Source: Thermoguttaceae bacterium (GTDB taxonomy: Bacteria > Planctomycetota > Planctomycetia > Pirellulales > Thermoguttaceae). From it: DNA of 64,000 nt. A model generated the notes under the pieces. It ran no database searches. It worked only from the letters and a program-made list of their open reading frames with translations, and had not been told where the DNA came from. The stretch lies in the NCBI GenBank assembly GCA_017407125.1, contig JAFQXE010000010.1, forward strand, positions 1-64,000. Direction: 5' to 3'. The translations under genes were made by a program, and so were the position numbers. This document shows, one piece after another, positions 17,849 through 26,743 of the stretch; position 1 is the stretch's first letter, and the number at the start of each line of letters is the position of its first letter.

Positions 17849-18844
17849 ATGAGAATAGGAAACGTTCAACTTGAAACGCCGTTGATTCAGGCTCCCATGG
17901 CGGGGTTTAGCGGCTATGCGTTTCGGGAGATGATCCGTCTGTGCGGCGGGTGCGGATTGACAACGACCGAAATGGTCAACGCCCGCTCTTTTATTCAGAT
18001 TGAAAAGAATCTGCGGCATTCCCCGCCCCGGCTGTGGGGAATTCCAACGGAAACGCGGCCGGTCGCCGTTCAGATTTGGGACAACGTCCCGGAGAATCTG
18101 GCGGAAGTCGGGCGGGTTCTGGCGCAAATCTGGAACGTCTCTGTTGTCGACATCAACTTTGGCTGTCCGTCGCCGACGGTGGCGCAGCGATCTCAAAGCG
18201 GGTCGTATCTGCTCGATTTCCCGGACCAGGTTGAAAAGATTGTTCGTCTTACGGTAGAAGCGTGCGCTCCAACGCCTGTTACAGTAAAAATGCGGCTGGG
18301 AACGAAGCCGAACCGAATTACCGCCTGCGAGGTCGCTCAGGCGGCGGAATCGGCGGGCGCGGCGGCGGTCTACGTTCACGGTCGGACGGCGGCGCAGGGC
18401 TATTCCGGAACGGCGAACTGGGACGAAATCGCAAAAGTCAAAGCCGTTTTGAAGAATATTCCTCTGGTCGGCAACGGCGATATAAGAACGGTCGACGACG
18501 CGCTCAACCGTCTGAACAACTATCCCGTCGACGGCATTATGATCGGTCGCGGGTGCCTGGGAAAGCCCTGGATTTTCCGTGACATCGCCCTCGCTATGGG
18601 GCTGACGGTTGAGTCCGAAATTGCAGACGCAAACCGTCTGGAACTGGTTCGCCGGCACTTTGAATTGACACTCGAATCGCTCAACGAACGCGACGCCGTT
18701 GTCAACATGAGAAAAATCGTCTGCCGGTACGCAGACGGAATGCCGAACTCGCACGACTTCCGGAACGCTATTGCCAAAGTCGAAACGAAAGCCGAGTTCC
18801 TGTCCCTTTGCGAGCAGTTCTTTACCGAAACGACCGCATTCTAG
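17849..18844 (+). CDS. dusB: tRNA-dihydrouridine synthase, DusB-like
   Basis: 331 residues, FMN-dependent TIM-barrel enzyme reducing uridine to dihydrouridine in tRNA D-loops with NADPH. Visible are the N-terminal FMN segment LIQAPMAGFSGYAFR, the signature DINFGCPSPTV with the active-site cysteine, VYVHGRTAAQGYSG, and GNGDIRT followed by GIMIGRGCLGKPW. The usual NFGCP motif is followed by SPTVAQRSQSG rather than MPKV…GAG, a moderate deviation. The Dus family is certain; the B subclass is inferred from length and context-free motifs. No Shine–Dalgarno is seen before ATG 17849. Confidence 0.92.
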   Translation: MRIGNVQLETPLIQAPMAGFSGYAFREMIRLCGGCGLTTTEMVNARSFIQIEKNLRHSPPRLWGIPTETRPVAVQIWDNVPENLAEVGRVLAQIWNVSVVDINFGCPSPTVAQRSQSGSYLLDFPDQVEKIVRLTVEACAPTPVTVKMRLGTKPNRITACEVAQAAESAGAAAVYVHGRTAAQGYSGTANWDEIAKVKAVLKNIPLVGNGDIRTVDDALNRLNNYPVDGIMIGRGCLGKPWIFRDIALAMGLTVESEIADANRLELVRRHFELTLESLNERDAVVNMRKIVCRYADGMPNSHDFRNAIAKVETKAEFLSLCEQFFTETTAF

Positions 18845-18904
18845 CTAACAATCAGGAACGATCTCAACAAAAAGCGCCAGTTTAACGGAAGAGCTTTAAA
18901 ACAA

Positions 18905-18932
18905 CAAATCGGGAACAAACGCTCCCGATTTG
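18905..18932. terminator. Hairpin in the convergent gap dusB / pseudopilin
   Basis: CAAATCGGGA / TCCCGATTTG, 10-bp perfect stem with an 8-base loop, in the gap between two convergent genes. It can serve both strands. T-runs are weak. Confidence 0.55.
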
Positions 18933-18995
18933 CTAAAACTGTGATAGACGTTAACAGGCAAAAGACGTAAACCTCTTTTGAACCGCTTGCGTCAA

Positions 18996-20090
18996 TTAGT
19001 CGCTAATAGCAGACCAGTCTTCAATCTTGTTGCCGTCGCGGCGATTGCAAAGATTTCTGTGAATGTCTGTATTGATATTGTAATTAACGCGTCTGACGGA
19101 ACCGTCGCAAAACGCCATGTTGAAGGAAATGGCGTGAGCGGAACCAAAGGGTTCTGTCCAGTCTGTGCCTTTTCTGTCGCGTCCTGGACCGCCGGAGCAA
19201 ATGCGCTGGTTGTCGTTGTCGGCGCCGTCGTAGGCGGATTCGTTATCGCCGTTGCTGTCGTTGTTGTCTACAATGTACTTGTTAGTATTGAGGTATTTTT
19301 CGCCAACCATGTACGTGTTAGCCAATCCGTCTTCCACTTCGTCCGGCGTAACTTCGCTGAACAAAAAGGTGATGCCGTTCAGACCGCCTGTTTTGTCGGT
19401 GCTGTCAGTTACATATTTCATCGAGTAGTCTCGCAGCGTATAACCTTCCTTGTATTTATACGAGTGAGCGTTGACCATGGACGGCAATCCGCTTCCAGCA
19501 ATATCGTGTCCAAAAGTGCCGGCGTTGGTTGCGTAGTCGCCCTTGATGCATTCCAAAACCTGTTTCACATACTGAATTGGCGCAACGCCCTGATCTTTCA
19601 ATCCTACAAACGAATGGTCTTTTGCCTGAGTCATGTATTTATCCGCTTCACCGTCTTTGGTAGGATAAATATTTCTGGTTCGACGCGTTGGGCAGTTGAT
19701 AATCGGAATCGGATTTCTCATTCTGTCTCGAATGGCATTGGCGCGAGCGGTGTCGTCGAGTCCCAAACCCTGGTTGCGGACGTTGCCCTGTTCCATGTAG
19801 TCGAGAATGCTGAAAAGCCAACCGCCGGGCTGCTGAGAGCCGTAGCCGCAGTCCGGTTCGCCAATCCACCAGTATCCCCAACCGCCTGACGGGAAGAAGC
19901 CTTGCGCGGCGGTGTGACTTGTCATTGCGCGGGAGATTTGCGTCAGATTGTTAACGCAAACCATGCGTCGCGCCGATTCTCTGGCGGTGTTGACAGCTGG
20001 AAGCGTCAAGCCGACAAGAATGGCGATAATCGTCATAACAACCAACAATTCTACAAGAGTAAAGCCTTTGCGAAAAACAAAATTCTTCAT
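18996..20090 (-). CDS. DUF1559 pseudopilin (H-X9-DG protein)
   Basis: 364 residues. The type IV pilin/secretion-like N-terminus [18 protein letters not shown] has the prepilin peptidase site (G/FTLVE with Glu5) and a hydrophobic helix. The DUF1559 body follows, with [14 protein letters not shown] after the helix. Near the C-terminus is [12 protein letters not shown], the H-X9-DG motif. In planctomycetes such proteins occur in large families; they are probably minor pseudopilins or surface fibres, with precise role unknown. It is a single copy here, unlike the triplet at 49–52.6 kb, and has its own promoter. Confidence 0.9.
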   Translation of the reverse strand: MKNFVFRKGFTLVELLVVMTIIAILVGLTLPAVNTARESARRMVCVNNLTQISRAMTSHTAAQGFFPSGGWGYWWIGEPDCGYGSQQPGGWLFSILDYMEQGNVRNQGLGLDDTARANAIRDRMRNPIPIINCPTRRTRNIYPTKDGEADKYMTQAKDHSFVGLKDQGVAPIQYVKQVLECIKGDYATNAGTFGHDIAGSGLPSMVNAHSYKYKEGYTLRDYSMKYVTDSTDKTGGLNGITFLFSEVTPDEVEDGLANTYMVGEKYLNTNKYIVDNNDSNGDNESAYDGADNDNQRICSGGPGRDRKGTDWTEPFGSAHAISFNMAFCDGSVRRVNYNINTDIHRNLCNRRDGNKIEDWSAISD

Positions 20091-20174
20091 AATGCTGTCA
20101 AGGATATTTAATTAAACGTGAATTGGGAATGTATCTAAACTTAAAAATGGAAATACACTATATTCCTATTAATC

Positions 20175-20202
20175 ATTATACTTATTAGACGAAAAAAATC
20201 AA
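20175..20202 (-). promoter_or_regulatory. Promoter of the 18996–20090 pseudopilin
   Basis: Minus-strand TTGATT (20197–20202), 16-bp spacer, TATAAT (20175–20180, perfect), about 85 bp before the start codon. The rest of the 477-bp gap to 20567 is AT-rich with no other feature I can name. Confidence 0.6.
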
Positions 20203-20567
20203 ACGAGGTTCGTCAAAAATTTTACAAAAAAAATCAAAATGCCCCTTACAAATGAAAAAATTTCGGCATTTCAAAATCTCTATTCAAATAACACAGTTAT
20301 TTTTGGCGTTATTGTTTATGTATTTTGCCCAAATTTTCATTAAAAGGTTGATTTTCTAAAAAATTTCTGGAAAAGCCCCAAAACTGTTCTTGCGAAAAGT
20401 TGAAAAAATTGCAATAGTACGGAATCGTTTTCAATGGATTGAAAACGTTTCGCTTGACGGATTAGAAAAGGATTTCGATTTTGTTGAGAGCGTCTTTTCC
20501 CGAATTGTCTGGCATGAAGCTGGCTTTTCCCTTTTTTTGAGGCGTTCTCATGATGGAGAGTGAATTC

Positions 20568-22040
20568 ATGACGAACCAAAAGGTCTTTTTTTGGCGAACG
20601 CTGACGGCTCTGACCGTCTTGACAGTTTTATTTGGTTTGGCGTCAGAAAGTCGTTCTGAGCAGGCTGTACCGCCAGCCAACACAGTTCTTCTGGACTTCT
20701 ATGGAACTTACTGCCCGCCGTGCCGAGCTATGCGACCGGTTATTGATCAGCTTAAAAAGGCGGGGTATCCCGTTCGCAGCATCAACGTCAACGAAGACCC
20801 GGCTGCGGCTCAAAAGTTCGGGGTTACCAATATCCCGTGTTTTATAATGGTTTCTGACGGTCGAGTTGTATACAGAACTGTCGGCATAACGGCAGCTAAA
20901 GAGCTGGCGGCCATCTGTCAAAAAGGGATTAACGACGCCTACGCCATGCAGCGCAAACGAGCTGTCGCCCAGTCAAACGCTCAAATGGTCAAAAACATTC
21001 CAGGCTTTGCAAAAGACAGCGCTCAAACCATTCCTCCAGCAATAAGTAAAAATCGAATTGAAAACGAAGTTTCTCCGTTAATCGCGTCCAGCAACGCCAA
21101 TCTTCTGGCTCCGGAACGCCTTCTGGCGTCGACAGTTCGCATTCGCGTAAAAACCTCTTTCTGCGACTACGGTACAGGAACTATTATTGATTCACGCAAT
21201 AATCGCGCTCTGATTTTAACCTGCGGACACCTTTTCCGCGAGTACGCTAAAGAAAACGGCGGCAAGATTGAAGTTGACATGTTCGATGGAGAATCGCCCC
21301 TTCAGAATATCGAAGCAAAATACATTTGTCATGACGAAGAAAGCGATTTAGGATTAATCGCTATTCCAATCAATCGTCCTGTTGCAGTAATTCCCGTTGC
21401 GCCTTTGAACTATCAGGCGTTAAGAGGCAGCGCCGTTGCCAGCGCGGGCTGCGACAACGGTCGCGCGCCGACGGTTCTGCCCAGCCAAATCGTTGCAATC
21501 AACAAGTGTCTCGGACCTGCAAACATGTACGCATCAGGAGCTTCCGTTCAAGGTCGATCCGGCGGCGGTCTGTTTTCCAAAGACGGCTTTTTGATCGGCG
21601 TTACGCTGGCTAACGTCCCCGGCGAAAATCAGGCGCTTTACAGTTCATATCCCGCCATTCATGAACTGCTTGGCAAGCAGCATCTTTCAGCTGTTATTTC
21701 CTCTCCCAGAAACGATTCTGTTCAGTTGGCACAGCAGGACTCCTTCAGCATGCCAAAGACCATGCCTAAACCAGAGATGAAACTTCAGCTGACAACAGAC
21801 AGAAGTACAGAAACGCCGCAAAACATGGCGCAAAACGACCCCTTTCAACAATTACGCGCTGTTGAAGAAACGCCTGTACAAAGTCAGCCGTCCTTTGCCA
21901 TAGCGCAAACGCCTGCTCCCAATAACAACATTCTTCCGCCTGCTGAAGACAACATTCTTCCCCCCGCTGAAAACAACAATACCGTTAAGACAGAATTTAA
22001 AGTTCGGCCTGACTTTCCAGCATGGCCGCCGCGATTCTAA
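20568..22040 (+). CDS. Secreted thioredoxin-domain / trypsin-like serine protease fusion
   Basis: 490 residues from ATG 20568, preceded by GGAGAG at good spacing. A signal peptide (FFWRTLTALTVLTVLFGLA) is followed by a thioredoxin domain (about 35–130) with the redox centre GTYCPPCRA and the cis-Pro segment VTNIPCFIM. A chymotrypsin-fold protease follows (about 185–370): catalytic His in LTCGHLF, Asp in EESDLGLIA and Ser in QGRSGGGLF, so the triad looks complete. The C-terminal ~110 residues are Gln/Pro-rich with a short repeat (NNILPPAEDNILPPAENN). Exported; may act in envelope protein quality control, which is inference. A terminator follows. Confidence 0.85.
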   Translation: MTNQKVFFWRTLTALTVLTVLFGLASESRSEQAVPPANTVLLDFYGTYCPPCRAMRPVIDQLKKAGYPVRSINVNEDPAAAQKFGVTNIPCFIMVSDGRVVYRTVGITAAKELAAICQKGINDAYAMQRKRAVAQSNAQMVKNIPGFAKDSAQTIPPAISKNRIENEVSPLIASSNANLLAPERLLASTVRIRVKTSFCDYGTGTIIDSRNNRALILTCGHLFREYAKENGGKIEVDMFDGESPLQNIEAKYICHDEESDLGLIAIPINRPVAVIPVAPLNYQALRGSAVASAGCDNGRAPTVLPSQIVAINKCLGPANMYASGASVQGRSGGGLFSKDGFLIGVTLANVPGENQALYSSYPAIHELLGKQHLSAVISSPRNDSVQLAQQDSFSMPKTMPKPEMKLQLTTDRSTETPQNMAQNDPFQQLRAVEETPVQSQPSFAIAQTPAPNNNILPPAEDNILPPAENNNTVKTEFKVRPDFPAWPPRF

Positions 22041-22049
22041 AAGACCTGG

Positions 22050-22085
22050 TAAAGACGTCCCCATGTCGGGGGCGTCTTTTTTTAG
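22050..22085 (+). terminator. Intrinsic terminator after thioredoxin–protease gene
   Basis: Stem AAAGACGTCCCC / GGGGGCGTCTTT with an ATGTC loop, followed by a run of T. A canonical rho-independent terminator. Confidence 0.88.
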
Positions 22086-22155
22086 CGCTTAAGGATCGGC
22101 GCTAACGAATAACAGGCGCCTCATTATCGATTTCGCAACCAACGAAACACGCACA

Positions 22156-23361
22156 ATGTCTGAAGCAGACCATCTCGAGATGAATATTGTAGAGAAAAAG
22201 CCGGCGCCGCGCAAGCCGGCGTGGAAAATACGTTTGCCGCTCGGGCTGTTGTTCTGGGCGTTCTTCCTGGCGGGCGCAGTTTTTTATTTTCCCTGTTTGT
22301 TTCTGATTTGTATTTTTCTTGGTTTATCTCTCTTTAGCATTCCTAACATTTACGGCTTTTTGCTGCCAACGTTTTGTTTTGGAATCGCGTTGTATTTTCA
22401 TCAACTATTGAAAGGCTGGAAAAAGCAAGAGCGGTTTCCCGACTTCGGATACGGGGTTCCTGCAATGCTTGTCGTCTGGACGGTTGGCGGCGTCATCTGC
22501 GTTTTGCAAAACTGGTTTTTCGTTTTACTGTTTAATTATATGCAGGAAATCTGTATATTGACCCTTCTCGCTTCGATTTTTGCCCCTGGCATTGCCGTTG
22601 TTCTGGGATTCAAAACGTGCAAAGACGGCGGACGAACGGCGGCGATGGTTCAAAAGACGTCTGCGTTTCTGGCAAGACGCAAAGGCGCCGTTATTGGTAT
22701 AATAACGCTGCTGATTGTAACGTCTGTTGTCGGACAGCAAATCTATTATCGAACCGCAACCCGATTTCCATTTTTAAAGTGTGAAACCAACCTTGCTGTC
22801 GGTCCTTTTAATCATGACGTTTTCTGGAATTACTTCGCGTTTTTCCATACGATGGACTGCCCGTTTGATAAATTTCAAAAGCTGGAATCTGTTCATTGCA
22901 CCTATGGAATGAATTTTCGATCCTTGCCGAAATCGACGAGCGTTAAAGAAATTTGTTTTCGAGGCAATCACTTTCTCACAGCAGACGATATAAAGCGTAT
23001 GGCGCAAATGCCGTCTCTGGAATCTTTGACTCTGCAATTCTGGAACGAGCTTAAAGACTCCGACTCGACGGGGCTGGAATACTTCTCGCAAATTAAAGGA
23101 CTCAAAGCGTTGAGTTTGGGAGTAACCACTCAAAATGTGGACTCCATCCCGTATCTAAAAGACGTTCCCAATCTTAAAACGCTTAAACTGTACATTTCTG
23201 ACTTGGGCTTTTTCGATTCCGAAATTGACTACGCGTCTTTGCAGTCCGCGCCCAAACTAAAGACGCTGATTCTGGCGTTTCCAGACAAAATCGACAAAGA
23301 CGAAGTCCAGCGCGCCCGGGACGCTCTGCCGAATTGTAAAATTAAGGCGGAAGAATACTAA
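22156..23361 (+). CDS. Multi-pass membrane protein with LRR-like C-terminal domain (paralogue 2)
   Basis: 401 residues and paralogous to 13682–14896 throughout. It shares KIRLPL.LLFWAFFL, the GRTAA.VQKTSAFL segment, QQIYYRTATRFP after the last membrane helix, and LRR-like units (MPSLESLTLQFWNEL, IKGLKALSLGV, VPNLKTLKL, APKLKTLIL). About five hydrophobic segments lie before residue 200. Unknown function. The two paralogues are about 7 kb apart with unrelated genes between, so this is a dispersed duplication rather than a tandem one. The leader GAAACACGCACA before ATG has no Shine–Dalgarno. Confidence 0.7.
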   Translation: MSEADHLEMNIVEKKPAPRKPAWKIRLPLGLLFWAFFLAGAVFYFPCLFLICIFLGLSLFSIPNIYGFLLPTFCFGIALYFHQLLKGWKKQERFPDFGYGVPAMLVVWTVGGVICVLQNWFFVLLFNYMQEICILTLLASIFAPGIAVVLGFKTCKDGGRTAAMVQKTSAFLARRKGAVIGIITLLIVTSVVGQQIYYRTATRFPFLKCETNLAVGPFNHDVFWNYFAFFHTMDCPFDKFQKLESVHCTYGMNFRSLPKSTSVKEICFRGNHFLTADDIKRMAQMPSLESLTLQFWNELKDSDSTGLEYFSQIKGLKALSLGVTTQNVDSIPYLKDVPNLKTLKLYISDLGFFDSEIDYASLQSAPKLKTLILAFPDKIDKDEVQRARDALPNCKIKAEEY

Positions 23362-23374
23362 AATTATTAAATAA

Positions 23375-23472
23375 ATCGGGCGGGAATCGTGGCGAAGCCA
23401 ACTCGGTTGGCGTTGTCGCCACATTCCCAGCCCGTCTGCGTATTCTGCGAGTAGTCTGCGGTCTCTGCGTTC
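23375..23472 (+). mobile_element. MITE-like element, half copy C
   Basis: Right half only of the element at 17555–17769: the hairpin CGGGCGGGAATCGTGGCG… to CGCCACATTCCCAGCCCG with inner GCCAAC/GTTGGC, then the right terminal repeat ending GGTCTCTGCGTTC. The left half and first hairpin are missing. Confidence 0.8.
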
Positions 23473-23519
23473 CCTTTCCTTTTTTGTGCAACCAACATTT
23501 CAACGAATTCTGGTTATAC

Positions 23520-23625
23520 GGCGGGCGATACGCCCGCGAACCGGGCTGAACCGAGTTTATCCCCGGGGCATTGTACCATTGGCAGGCGAGGACGCCTGCG
23601 GTCGACGAGGACGTCGACCCTCCGT
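23520..23625. repeat. Cluster of three short GC-rich palindromes
   Basis: GCGGGCGATACGCCCGC, GGCAGGCGAGGACGCCTGC and GTCGACGAGGACGTCGAC follow one another between the half element and the next promoter. No gene. Confidence 0.7.
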
Positions 23626-23644
23626 ATAAAAATCTCTTGACCAC

Positions 23645-23673
23645 TTGTATCTTGAAAACTATTTCTGTATAAT
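23645..23673 (+). promoter_or_regulatory. Promoter of the NodB-like gene
   Basis: TTGTAT (23645–23650), 17-bp spacer, TATAAT (23668–23673, perfect), about 58 bp before ATG 23731. Confidence 0.6.
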
Positions 23674-23730
23674 AATCTGTCAGTTAGAGTAAAACTTTGT
23701 TTTTTGCATTTACAGAAAGGGGTTCCGGTT

Positions 23731-25707
23731 ATGAGAACGCGTATGATTTACGGGATTGCAGCGGCGATTGCTGCGCTGAACGTTTGTTTTGGGTCGCTGG
23801 GATGGTGTAACAGTATCGATTCCGCGCCGAGCGTCAAGGACGTTGTTACAGTCGAATTCGCGTCGGCGGAAGACGCGGCGAAGGCGATGCTGACGCCAAC
23901 GGCGCTGCCGGTCGGCAAGACGCTGGCGCTGTCCGCCCGATGGGACGACACAAACTGGAATCATCGTCTTATGAACAAGACGATGAGCGAGAACGGCTGG
24001 AAGGCGACGTATTATCTCAACGCCATCGACGACCACTTTGTTAAACACATCGTCCAGCCGATTGTCGCCAACGGGTCAGGCGTCGGCTCTCATACCAACA
24101 CTCACCCGTCGCTTAACCTGACAACGCCCAACGCGATGTTCTATCAGATTCTCAACAACCGCGTTTCTGTGGAGTCCGCGACAGACCAGTGCGTCGTCGG
24201 GTTTACGTTTCCCAACGGGCTGAGTCCGTCTATCGCTGACCCGGACTCCATCGGAAAGATGGCGCGCTGTCTGATTCGCAGTGAAATGCATACCATCTCG
24301 GAGTCGGAACGCGTTTTCAATGAACTCAATCTGGACAAGTCGGAAATGGTCGCCTGCTACCTGTTTGGCGCCAACGACCGGGACCCGCAAGCCGAGGTCT
24401 TTAACCGCGAATTTCAGGGCGGGCTGGATCGCCTTGCCGCCGGTAAGCTGGACTTCTGCGGACCGTATTTCGTCCTGGGCGTTCACGCCTGGCAGGACAA
24501 GAGTGGAAAAGACGGGTTTGACCGTCTGTCGAAAATTATCGCGGCGCAGTCAAACCGCCCGGACGTCTGGTACTGCACCAACAACGAGTATGCGGCGTAT
24601 CGTCTGACGAGTTTGAACTGCAAGATTCAAAAAGTCGGTCAGTCAGCGGACGGCAAAACTGTTACATTTGAAATCGTTCGACCTGCTCCGTTCATTCTCG
24701 GCGCGGCAGTCGATCAGGGATTCAAAGTTGACCCAGCGCCGAAATCGGTTGTCTGCAAAGACGCGTTGACCGTTTCCGATCAGGGCGAGTTCATGCTGAG
24801 CGCCAACGGGTCTGTCCCAGCTGCCATCGGACGCGCCAACGAGTCCAACGGGTTCGTCTCTCCCAAATTCCCGGGGCTTCGTTTTGAAATTCAGCTCGAC
24901 GCGAAAACCAACCGCATTTGCGGCAGTCTGAAAAACGAGACCGGCGCCGCTCTGTCCGACGCGGACTTTGCGTTCCGTCTTCCTCTGAAATGGGAAACCG
25001 GCGTAATTCGCAAATCGTTACAGGAACTGACGGGAAAAGAACAGCTCAACGACGGCGAGGACGCCTCGTTCTGCTTCCCGCTGGGCGCGTTCAGCTCCGA
25101 CCCGCAGTTCAACGACGACGATCTGTATTGCGTTTGCGAAATGAACTTCCAGCAAGACGGTCAGAAACGGCTTTACAGCGAATGTACGGTTCGTCAGCCG
25201 TTTACGCCCAAAGCCCTGCCACGCGACGTCGCCCTGTTTACCGGCTGCGTTGCCGAATCTGACCTGACGGACGAGACGTTCGCGCCGCTGTCCGCGCCCG
25301 GCGCTGAACTCAAAGCGGTCAACGACACGCCGTTTGGACAATGGCGTCCGACCGTTTCCAACGCTCAAACGGCGGCGTACGTCGTGGAGGCGGCGCGCCA
25401 ATTCGAGAACGGCGTCCAGCAGCCGTCTCTGGTCTACGCCTTTGAGTTCACTTGTCCAGGCGGCGTCGACGCTCCCGTTGCGTGCGTTTTGAAATCGAAT
25501 CTGAAATCTCAGATGAAATACGTCTGGCTCAACGGCAAACGACTCGAACTTGACAAAGACGGCTCGTTTACCGCCGCCCCGGGCGTCAACAGAATCCTCG
25601 TCGGTCTTACCGACGGCTGGACGTACTATATCCGCAAATGCGAACTGTACATCGCGACGCAAGACGGCAAACCGGTTGAATGCCGAAGAATTTCAACCGG
25701 GGAGTAA
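23731..25707 (+). CDS. Secreted polysaccharide-deacetylase (NodB-like) domain protein
   Basis: 658 residues from ATG 23731, which follows GAAAGGGG at good spacing. A signal peptide runs to about GWCNS. The NodB homology region (about 70–290) has LSARWDDTNWN (the D-D of motif 1) and GSHTNTHPSL (H-x3-H motif 2), the metal ligands of carbohydrate esterase family 4-like enzymes. The remaining ~370 residues form beta-rich domains that I do not recognise, ending in a segment about WLNGKRLELDKDG that looks like a jelly-roll. Likely acts on acylated polysaccharide outside the cytoplasm. The gene ends just before a repeat-rich accessory patch. Confidence 0.8.
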   Translation: MRTRMIYGIAAAIAALNVCFGSLGWCNSIDSAPSVKDVVTVEFASAEDAAKAMLTPTALPVGKTLALSARWDDTNWNHRLMNKTMSENGWKATYYLNAIDDHFVKHIVQPIVANGSGVGSHTNTHPSLNLTTPNAMFYQILNNRVSVESATDQCVVGFTFPNGLSPSIADPDSIGKMARCLIRSEMHTISESERVFNELNLDKSEMVACYLFGANDRDPQAEVFNREFQGGLDRLAAGKLDFCGPYFVLGVHAWQDKSGKDGFDRLSKIIAAQSNRPDVWYCTNNEYAAYRLTSLNCKIQKVGQSADGKTVTFEIVRPAPFILGAAVDQGFKVDPAPKSVVCKDALTVSDQGEFMLSANGSVPAAIGRANESNGFVSPKFPGLRFEIQLDAKTNRICGSLKNETGAALSDADFAFRLPLKWETGVIRKSLQELTGKEQLNDGEDASFCFPLGAFSSDPQFNDDDLYCVCEMNFQQDGQKRLYSECTVRQPFTPKALPRDVALFTGCVAESDLTDETFAPLSAPGAELKAVNDTPFGQWRPTVSNAQTAAYVVEAARQFENGVQQPSLVYAFEFTCPGGVDAPVACVLKSNLKSQMKYVWLNGKRLELDKDGSFTAAPGVNRILVGLTDGWTYYIRKCELYIATQDGKPVECRRISTGE

Positions 25708-25907
25708 AGCGACCTGCGGTTGCACAACGATGAGCCGGCACGCGGCAGTCCCCTGCCGCCTTGCAATGACCCGCGGTTGCACAATGGGTTTACTTCGCTC
25801 CCAGCATTTGCCGGCGCCGTTCGGCGCCGGATGCGGCAGAGACTGCCGTGTGCCGGGTACGCTGAGTGCGTCAGCGGCGCAGCGTGCCGGATTAACGGAG
25901 ATTAACT
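25708..25907. repeat. REP-rich region upstream of RAYT
   Basis: Contains CGGTTGCACAA twice, then the REP palindrome CCGGCGCCGTTCGGCGCCGG at 25811–25830. This is followed by ATGCGGCAGAGACTGCCG and CGGGTACGCTGAGTGCGTC, as far as the transposase start. The same ~75-bp block occurs downstream of the transposase in direct orientation. Confidence 0.85.
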
Positions 25908-26552
25908 ATGTCACTGAATCGTGATAACAAAGGCAAATACAAACGGTGCGGAGTTCCCCATTGGGATATTCCCGACGTCAGACAGCATATTACATTTCGA
26001 CTTTCGGATTCCTTATCTCAAAGTCAGTTAAATATGCTCAAAAAACAAGTTGAGGAAAATCCCCCTTCCAGTCGCGATTATTTTCTAAATCGGGAAATTG
26101 AAGAATGGATTAATCGAGGAATTGGTTCATGTATTTTGAAAATTCCTGAACTTGCCCGGTGCGTAATTGATTCTTTATATTGTTTCAATGACGAACGTTA
26201 TCATTTATTTCACTGGGTTGTAATGCCTAACCATATACACGTTTTAATTCAGGAATTTCCGCAAAATCCTTTGTGCGATATTGTAAATTACTGGAAACGT
26301 TATACAAATATTCGTTTTAACGAGATACTGCTTAATTTGAAAGCGTCCAATCGATTTCCAAAAGGATATATTGACAACATCCTCAATACTTTTAACGGAA
26401 GCTATTGGATCATTGACTATTGGGACGTTTTAATTCGAAATAACAACCATTTTCGTTTAGAATCAAAGTATATTGCAGAAAATCCCGTAAGAGCGAAACT
26501 GGTTGAACGGGTTGAAGATTACCCATGGAGCAGCTTTTATAAACAACGATAG
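25908..26552 (+). CDS. REP-associated tyrosine transposase (RAYT, Y1/HUH)
   Basis: 214 residues. Family knowledge: single-domain HUH transposases related to IS200/IS605 TnpA that cut and spread REP palindromes. The HUH-type metal site is VVMPNHIHVLI (H109-x-H111), and the candidate catalytic tyrosine is Y171 in DYWDVLIRN. The C-terminal block YIAENPVRAKL…YPWSS is a RAYT hallmark. It is flanked within about 100 bp on the left and 2 bp on the right by direct copies of a REP palindrome, so it forms a REPtron. Codon use is clearly more AT-rich than in neighbouring genes, which suggests transfer. Confidence 0.9.
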   Translation: MSLNRDNKGKYKRCGVPHWDIPDVRQHITFRLSDSLSQSQLNMLKKQVEENPPSSRDYFLNREIEEWINRGIGSCILKIPELARCVIDSLYCFNDERYHLFHWVVMPNHIHVLIQEFPQNPLCDIVNYWKRYTNIRFNEILLNLKASNRFPKGYIDNILNTFNGSYWIIDYWDVLIRNNNHFRLESKYIAENPVRAKLVERVEDYPWSSFYKQR

Positions 26553-26553
26553 C

Positions 26554-26700
26554 CCGGCGCCGTTCGGCGCCGGATGCGGCAGAGACTGCCGCGTGCCGGG
26601 TACGCCGTGTACGTCAGCGGCGCCGAGAGTCGGGTACGCCGAGCGCGTCAGCGGCGCCGAGCGCCGGTTGATCGTGGCTGGCAGTCCACGTTCGCGGGAT
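26554..26700. repeat. REP-rich region downstream of RAYT
   Basis: The REP palindrome (26554–26573) begins 2 bp after the transposase stop and is identical over about 38 bp to the upstream copy. It is followed by two tandem 34-bp units starting at 26598 and 26632 (GGGTACGCCG…GTCAGCGGCGCCGAG). Confidence 0.85.
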
Positions 26701-26743
26701 TATCGACGCGCCCTGTTGATCTCAATTCGTTTCCGCTGGCTTC

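Noticed and set aside
17768..18754. A 328-codon open frame antisense to dusB
   Set aside because: dusB on the plus strand has all Dus motifs; the antisense product is Arg-rich and motif-free.
25908..26552. RAYT as a complete IS200/IS605 insertion sequence
   Set aside because: No TnpB and no IS-type ends; the C-terminal YPWSS block and REP flanks fit a RAYT instead.
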